Below are positions 22,775 through 27,277 of a DNA stretch of 27,277 bases, one piece after another. This DNA comes from Pseudomonadota bacterium (lineage in GTDB: Bacteria; Pseudomonadota; Gammaproteobacteria; Pseudomonadales; Azotimanducaceae). Position 1 is the first letter of the stretch. The number at the start of each line of letters is the position of its first letter. A program made the translations under genes and the position numbers. Location of the stretch: assembly GCA_009936895.1 (NCBI GenBank), contig JAACDS010000080.1:1-27277 (forward strand). The letters run 5' to 3'. The notes below the pieces were generated by a model that ran no database searches, was not told the origin of the DNA, and saw only the letters and a program-made list of their open reading frames with translations.

Positions 22775-23580
22775 CCCTGACGCTTGACGCACCCCGCATC
22801 ATCACCACGAAACCTCTTTTGCGAATCGAGAACGTCTCGAAATCCTATGGGGACGTGAGGGCAGTTCGCAATGTTTCTGCCCATGCGTTCCCCGGTGAGG
22901 TCTTGGGGATTGTTGGCGAAAGTGGCTCTGGCAAATCAACGCTGCTGCGGATAATGAACCTGGAAGAGCTGCCTGAGGAAGGCACCTACCATCTTGATAT
23001 GGACAATACGCCCGAAGCTTACAGCGGGAACCTGTTTGAGATGGACCGTTTTGCCCGGCGCATGCTTTGCGCCACGCGCATTGGCATTGTCTATCAGAAC
23101 CCGCATCTGGGTCTATTGATGAAACATTCCTCTTCCGGCAACGTGGCCGAACGGCTGCTTGTGGCAGGCGAGCGCAGCTTTGCCAATCTGCGGGCCAAGG
23201 CCAAGGACGCCCTTGATGCTTCGGAATTCCCGCTGGAACGGATGGATGCGCCACCGGCACAGCTCTCGGGCGGTATGCAGCAACGGGTACAACTGGCCAA
23301 GGCCATCGCTCTAGAGCCTGCCTTACTGCTTCTGGATGAGCCAACAACCGGACTGGATGTCAGCGTTCAGGCGCTCGTACTGGATACGCTCAAGCGGCTG
23401 CAACAGGACCGACAGATCACCATGGTGATCGTCAGTCACGACCTGGGTGTCATACGCACATTAGCTGACCGAGTCATGGTGATGCGCAGGGGCGAGGTCG
23501 TGGAAACCGGTCTGTCCGACCAGATTTTCCAAGACCCGCAGCACCCTTACACGCAACAATTGGTTCATGCGAAGCTCTGA
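22771..23580 (+). CDS. phnK: ABC-type ATPase PhnK of the C-P lyase complex
   Basis: This 269-residue ATPase has Walker A GESGSGKST at residues 49-57, signature LSGGMQQR at 165-172 and Walker B LLLLDEP at 185-191. It matches PhnK specifically in GEVLGIVGESGSGK, SSGNVAERL, TTGLDVSVQ and the DPQHPYTQQLV end. PhnK docks onto the PhnJ face of the core. Its retention suggests the complex still assembles. The ATG at 22771 overlaps the phnJ stop (ATGA). An open frame extends 28 codons upstream inside phnJ but lacks family similarity. Confidence 0.9.
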   Translation: MTLTLDAPRIITTKPLLRIENVSKSYGDVRAVRNVSAHAFPGEVLGIVGESGSGKSTLLRIMNLEELPEEGTYHLDMDNTPEAYSGNLFEMDRFARRMLCATRIGIVYQNPHLGLLMKHSSSGNVAERLLVAGERSFANLRAKAKDALDASEFPLERMDAPPAQLSGGMQQRVQLAKAIALEPALLLLDEPTTGLDVSVQALVLDTLKRLQQDRQITMVIVSHDLGVIRTLADRVMVMRRGEVVETGLSDQIFQDPQHPYTQQLVHAKL

Positions 23581-24299
23581 TGACACGGATTCTTGACATC
23601 GAAAGCCTGACAAAAGGCTTCACCCTTCACCACCTCGGCAACGAGCTCGAAACTTTTAACAACATTTCGTTTTCTTTGGATGCGGGCGAGTTTGTTCTTT
23701 TGAAAGGGGCAAATGGCGCCGGAAAATCGACTTTGCTGCGGACACTCTATCGCAGTTATTTGCCGCGCGCAGGCAAGGTCCGGTTTCAGTCCAGTCATGG
23801 CGAGATCGACCTTGCCTGTGCGGCGGATGTGGATGTGGCGCATATTCGCAAGACCGAACTTGGTTTTGTGACACAGTTTCTAACCGCGCGCCCCCGTGTG
23901 AGCGCCGAAGCCATCGTTGCCGAACCTCTGCGCCAGGCAAGTGTCGCTACAGATGAAGCTTTGGATGAAGCGCGGGAGGCATTGCAGGTCTTCGGCGTCA
24001 AACCGGACCTGTGGAAGGCCTATCCGACCACGTTTTCAGGCGGCGAACAGCAGAAAGTTAACCTCGCCCGTGAGCTGATCTTGCCACGCAAGTTGCTCTT
24101 GCTTGATGAACCTACGGCTTCGCTGGATGCCAAAGCCCGTGAGGCGCTGGTAACCCGTCTGAAGGCCCTCAAGGATGGTGGCACTGCGATGATCGGTGTG
24201 TTCCACCATCCGGATGATGTTTTGCACCTGATTGACCGGATAGTTGATCTGACACCTGAATATACGCACAGCGAGGAGCGAAGTGATGTGGCTCTCTAA
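23580..24299 (+). CDS. phnL: ABC-type ATPase PhnL of the C-P lyase pathway
   Basis: This 239-residue ATPase has Walker A GANGAGKST at residues 43-51, signature FSGGEQQK at 152-159 and Walker B LLLLDEP at 172-178. PhnL-specific features include IRKTELGFVTQFL, RVSA and EPTASLDAKAREALV, which align with E. coli PhnL. PhnL is required with PhnGHI for forming the ribosyl-phosphonate intermediate. The start overlaps the phnK stop (TGATG), and the 3' end overlaps phnM by 14 bp. Confidence 0.9.
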   Translation: MTRILDIESLTKGFTLHHLGNELETFNNISFSLDAGEFVLLKGANGAGKSTLLRTLYRSYLPRAGKVRFQSSHGEIDLACAADVDVAHIRKTELGFVTQFLTARPRVSAEAIVAEPLRQASVATDEALDEAREALQVFGVKPDLWKAYPTTFSGGEQQKVNLARELILPRKLLLLDEPTASLDAKAREALVTRLKALKDGGTAMIGVFHHPDDVLHLIDRIVDLTPEYTHSEERSDVAL

Positions 24300-25449
24300 C
24301 GTAAAACTCATTCTGGTGGATCGAATTATCGAAAATGGCGCGCTCAGAATTGTAGATGATAAGATTGTAGAGATTACGGAAAGTAGTGGTCAGCCGTCAG
24401 GCGTCACAGTGTTTCCGGGCTTTATAGACATGCATGGTGACATGATCGAGATCGAACTCGAGCCGCGCCCTAAAGTCGATTTTCCGATGGATGTCGCAGT
24501 CGATCACCTTGACTCTCGGCTTGCCGCTGCCGGAGTGACGACAGCCTATGCGGCCGTATCTTTTTCTCGAACGGCAATTGATGGGCAGCGTCGTTCGTTC
24601 AAACATACGTCAGAGATTATTCGCGCGTTGAAGCAAAACATCCAGGGGCTCCGTGTTGATCATCGGATCCATGCGCGTTTCGACATGACCTATACCGCGG
24701 CGATTGATGCGCTAGATGAGTTGCTAACAGCCGGCGCCGTGGATCTTGTGTCCGTGATGGATCACACTCCGGGCCAAGGCCAATATCGCAATGTTGAGAC
24801 GCTTGTTGCCAACCGCATAAAAAGCGGGCTCAGCGAAGAAGAGGCGCGGTTACATGTGGAACGTCGGATCGAGAATGCCGTTTCTGCTGAGCAGATTATT
24901 GAGAACCTAGAGCGGCTTTCGGCTCTTTGCAAATCGCACAATGTAGCGATGGCAAGCCACGACGGTGACACTGTAGAAAAATCCAATCTGATGGCCGACC
25001 TTGGTGTAGTTATTAGCGAATTCCCTGTGACGCTCGAGGCGGCAGCGGTTGCAAAGGAACGTAGCTTGATGATCGCAATGGGCGCGCCAAACGCAATGCG
25101 AGGTCAAAGCTACTCGGGCAATCTATCTGCACGCGTTGCACATTCAGAGGGACTTTTGCACATCTTGGCTGCCGATTATCACCCAGCTGCAATTTTGCCA
25201 GCTATTCATGCCCTGTCTGCGTCTGATCCAGATGGTCTAGTGGGCGCAGTGCGTCTTGCATCGGCAAACCCTGCGAAGGCATTGGGCCTGACTGATCGTG
25301 GTGAAATATCCGAGGGCAAACGCGCTGATTTGGTACTGGTCGACGCATCTGACCGCGTTGTACAGACCTTTAGTGCGGGAGAGACTATTTTCTCAAAGGG
25401 TACGTGGCTTCATTCAGCAAACCAATTAAATATGCGGGCTGCGGTGTAA
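24286..25449 (+). CDS. phnM: Ribosyl-phosphonate triphosphate diphosphatase PhnM (HGD-type)
   Basis: This 387-residue amidohydrolase-fold enzyme would release pyrophosphate from alpha-D-ribose 1-phosphonate 5-triphosphate. Metal-site residues seen are H50 and D52 (MHGD), D159-H160 (SVMDHTPGQ), H225-D226 (ASHDGD) and D297 (AADYHP). PRPKVDFP and GAPNAMRGQSYSGN are family blocks. E. coli PhnM has HTD in the first motif; HGD is seen in a second PhnM clade of rhizobia and relatives. An AGGAG ribosome site at the right distance favours ATG 24286 over the GTG three bases earlier. It is the last gene of the coupled operon. Confidence 0.88.
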   Translation: MWLSNVKLILVDRIIENGALRIVDDKIVEITESSGQPSGVTVFPGFIDMHGDMIEIELEPRPKVDFPMDVAVDHLDSRLAAAGVTTAYAAVSFSRTAIDGQRRSFKHTSEIIRALKQNIQGLRVDHRIHARFDMTYTAAIDALDELLTAGAVDLVSVMDHTPGQGQYRNVETLVANRIKSGLSEEEARLHVERRIENAVSAEQIIENLERLSALCKSHNVAMASHDGDTVEKSNLMADLGVVISEFPVTLEAAAVAKERSLMIAMGAPNAMRGQSYSGNLSARVAHSEGLLHILAADYHPAAILPAIHALSASDPDGLVGAVRLASANPAKALGLTDRGEISEGKRADLVLVDASDRVVQTFSAGETIFSKGTWLHSANQLNMRAAV

Positions 25450-25511
25450 CAAAAATTTCATCTAAGGTTCACTTGGATGTGACAAACTGAAGATAACCAT
25501 AGCATATCAAA

Positions 25512-25525
25512 CATCCGGATGAATT
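25512..25525 (-). promoter_or_regulatory. Candidate PhnF operator before phnC
   Basis: On the minus strand this reads AATTCATCCGGATG, differing from the phnF site at one position of 14. The core CATCCGGATG (25512-25521) is a perfect 10-bp palindrome and lies exactly 7 bp before the phnC ATG, as at phnF. This suggests that phnC is controlled separately by the same regulator although it follows phnM by only 79 bp. Confidence 0.5.
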
Positions 25526-25528
25526 GCT

Positions 25529-26341
25529 ATGTCTTATATCGCCCTATCCACTCTGACCCTCAAAAACGTCTCAAAAATTTTTGGGGAAACCCGCGCAGTA
25601 GATGACGTAACGCTAGACATAGAGCCAGGTCAATTTGTTGGTGTTATCGGACGCTCAGGCGCAGGCAAGTCCACCATGCTTCGCCTAATTAACCGCCTTA
25701 TCGACCCCACGGAGGGATCGATCTCATTCGGGGGAAAAGAAATCACTGGCCTGCGCGGTCGAGAGCTACGAAATTGGCGACGCGATTGCGCAATGATTTG
25801 TCAGCAGTTTAACCTTGTAGACAGGCTGGACGTACTCACCAATGTATTGATTGGCAGACTGGCGGAGCACAGTTTTCTGACCTCCATGGCGATGCAGTTT
25901 ACTGACGCCGAGCGCGCAATGGCGCTTCAGTCGCTGGACCGACTAGATCTGGTGCCTCAGGCATTACAACGCGCAGGCACGCTCTCGGGCGGTCAACAAC
26001 AGCGCGTCGCCATCGCGAAAGCACTTGTCCAGCAGCCAAAGATCATGCTTGCTGACGAGCCAATTGCCTCACTCGATCCAGCCAACGCGACACTAGTTAT
26101 GGATGGCTTGCGACAGATCAACAAAGAGGACGGCCTGACCGTTTTAGTGAACCTGCATACGCTAGATACCGCGCGCGCATACTGTGATCGGATCATTGCT
26201 ATGCGCAATGGCCGCATCTTCTTCGATGGGGTCGCCGCGCAACTGACCGATGACGTGGTGCGCGACATCTATGGACTCCAAGGCCTGAGTGAATTCAACG
26301 AAGCGGTGACGTCGACGCAATCGGTCGTAATGTCTGCCTGA
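25529..26341 (+). CDS. phnC: Phosphonate ABC transporter ATPase PhnC
   Basis: This 270-residue importer ATPase has Walker A GRSGAGKST at residues 41-49, signature LSGGQQQR at 152-159, Walker B IMLADEP at 172-178 and switch H210 (VNLHTLDTA). The PhnC features IGRSGAGKSTMLRLINRL, DCAMICQQFNLVDRLDVLTNVLIGRL and ADEPIASLDP are present. Its start follows a palindrome and only a weak GGA ribosome site. phnD follows after 41 bp, and the permease gene phnE is expected beyond the window. Together they import phosphonates or related anions such as phosphite or phosphate esters. Confidence 0.92.
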   Translation: MSYIALSTLTLKNVSKIFGETRAVDDVTLDIEPGQFVGVIGRSGAGKSTMLRLINRLIDPTEGSISFGGKEITGLRGRELRNWRRDCAMICQQFNLVDRLDVLTNVLIGRLAEHSFLTSMAMQFTDAERAMALQSLDRLDLVPQALQRAGTLSGGQQQRVAIAKALVQQPKIMLADEPIASLDPANATLVMDGLRQINKEDGLTVLVNLHTLDTARAYCDRIIAMRNGRIFFDGVAAQLTDDVVRDIYGLQGLSEFNEAVTSTQSVVMSA

Positions 26342-26382
26342 CGTGGAGCTTAATTATCAACCCCAAAAGTGAGGACTTAACC

Positions 26383-27277
26383 ATGAAATACCTTATAACA
26401 TCCGTTGTGGCCGGTTTACTCGCCACGTCAGCCGTCGCAGATGACTGGAAGCAAGACTATCAGGTCATCAAGTTCGGTATCCTGTCTGGCGAGAACGAAA
26501 AAGATCGGATCGCACGCTACACACCGTTCGAAGAGTATCTCGAGCGCGAACTTGGCGTTGAAATCGAGATCTTCACCGCGGGTGCATATGACGGTGTGAT
26601 TCAAGCGCTTGGTGCCGATCAGATCGAGTTCGCCTTCCTCGGCTCGTCGTCATATGCCGCAGCTTTCACCGCCACTGACGGTAAGGTTGAGCCGCTGGTC
26701 ACGCGTATCCGTAAGGATGGCTCCTCGGGCTATTTCTCGGTTGTCGTCACGCGCTGCGAAGACGGTTATGAAAAGCTGTCCGATCTGGAGGGTAAGGTTC
26801 TGGCCTTTGCCGATCCGGATTCGACATCTGGCTATGCAGTTCCCTATTTCAACATCGCCAAGGAAGTTGACCCAAAGACTTTCTTCTCGGCCATCCCGTT
26901 CTCAGGTTCGCATGAGGCCGGTGTTGCTGGCGTTGCTCAAGGCACGTTTGACGCTGCCGCAACATGGCAAAACAACGAGACTGATGGGCGTTGGCAGCGC
27001 ATGATCGAAAAGGGTATGATCTCCGAAGGCGAAATTTGCCCTATCTGGGAAAGTCCTGAACTCACGTCTGGCCCTTTCACGGCGCGCAAGAACCTGCCGC
27101 AGGGTCTCAAAGACACCATGCAGCAGTTGGTTATCGACGTGGTGACAAAAGACCCCGAAGCTTTCAAATCCATGACCGGCGAAGTTGAAGGCACGCCAAA
27201 CCCGCAGATCGGTTGGCAGCCCGCAACCCACGAGCGCTATCAGTGGATCGTGGACATGCGCGATTGGCTAAAAAAGC
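26383..27277 (+). CDS. phnD: Phosphonate-type ABC transporter binding protein PhnD (3' end beyond window)
   Basis: The first 298 codons are present and no stop is reached. A signal peptide MKYLITSVVAGLLATSAVA (cleavage near residue 19) is followed by PhnD/PtxB features: IKFGILSGENEKDR, YDGVIQALGADQIEFAFLGSSSYAAAF, KVLAFADPDSTSGYAVP, PFSGSHEAGVAGVAQGTFDAAATW. In PhnD the S-T-S-G segment and the Y near residue 70 line the phosphonate pocket. A GAGG ribosome site lies about 9 bases before the ATG. The ligand may be an alkylphosphonate, aminoethylphosphonate or phosphite. Almost all of the mature protein is visible. Confidence 0.92.
   Translation, partial: MKYLITSVVAGLLATSAVADDWKQDYQVIKFGILSGENEKDRIARYTPFEEYLERELGVEIEIFTAGAYDGVIQALGADQIEFAFLGSSSYAAAFTATDGKVEPLVTRIRKDGSSGYFSVVVTRCEDGYEKLSDLEGKVLAFADPDSTSGYAVPYFNIAKEVDPKTFFSAIPFSGSHEAGVAGVAQGTFDAAATWQNNETDGRWQRMIEKGMISEGEICPIWESPELTSGPFTARKNLPQGLKDTMQQLVIDVVTKDPEAFKSMTGEVEGTPNPQIGWQPATHERYQWIVDMRDWLKK

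Noticed and set aside
1..27277. CRISPR arrays, insertion sequences, rRNA genes or toxin-antitoxin pairs
   Set aside because: No regularly spaced repeats, transposase motifs or rRNA-like sequence were seen; the only mobile-element trace is the integrase stub with its tRNA fragment.

Overview
The window looks like an alphaproteobacterial (most likely Rhodobacterales/Roseobacter-type) accessory region dedicated to uptake and breakdown of organophosphorus compounds. This rests on moderately high GC coding sequence, tightly overlapping ATGA/TGATG operons, and protein families typical of that group: dpp-like, ugp and phn ABC transporters and a C-P lyase-type operon. No RNA gene or housekeeping gene fixes the species.

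Layout. (1) Positions 1-600 are a junction. They hold the first 22 codons of a GFA-family gene (minus strand), a perfect GntR-type inverted repeat, the 3' part of a tRNA-Thr(UGU) gene, tandem 9-bp repeats, and the first 34 codons of a P4-type tyrosine integrase. This is the expected anatomy of one end (attR plus int stub) of an integrative element that would extend rightwards through the window. (2) Positions 605-9728 (plus) hold a dipeptide/oligopeptide-type ABC importer (binding protein, two ATPases, two permeases), two tandem xylose-isomerase-like TIM-barrel proteins and an exporter-type ABC half-transporter. (3) Positions 9968-18210 (minus) hold a calcineurin-like phosphodiesterase, ugpBAEC (glycerol-3-phosphate/glycerophosphodiester importer), an endonuclease/exonuclease/phosphatase-fold protein in the place usually held by ugpQ, an MFS transporter and a 2H phosphoesterase (DUF1868-like). 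(4) Positions 18211-19122 are a gene-poor divergent spacer containing a tRNA-like T-arm fragment. (5) Positions 19123-25449 (plus) are a translationally coupled phnFGHIJKLM operon, followed by phnC and phnD (the latter runs off the window).

The most unusual observation is in phnJ. The encoded protein is clearly PhnJ over its length and keeps the active-site glycine, but three of the four C-terminal cysteines that hold the [4Fe-4S] cluster and carry the thiyl radical in E. coli PhnJ are replaced (aligned positions C248, S251, V272, G278). PhnI keeps the His pair (H320, H325) that binds zinc at the PhnI/PhnJ interface. The whole operon is intact and uninterrupted, so this looks like a maintained, radical-SAM-less derivative of the C-P lyase core rather than a decaying copy. 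Its chemistry cannot be the known radical C-P cleavage and is open.

A 14-bp element (AATTCATYYGGAYG) lies 7 bp before the phnF start and, inverted, 7 bp before the phnC start, with a related copy upstream of the dpp-like operon. It is a candidate PhnF operator joining these units into one regulon. A second shared motif (GTTACG/GTTTCG) precedes both ugpB and the phosphodiesterase gene. Together the locus appears to import phosphodiesters and phosphonate-like compounds and process them with several unrelated phosphoesterases.
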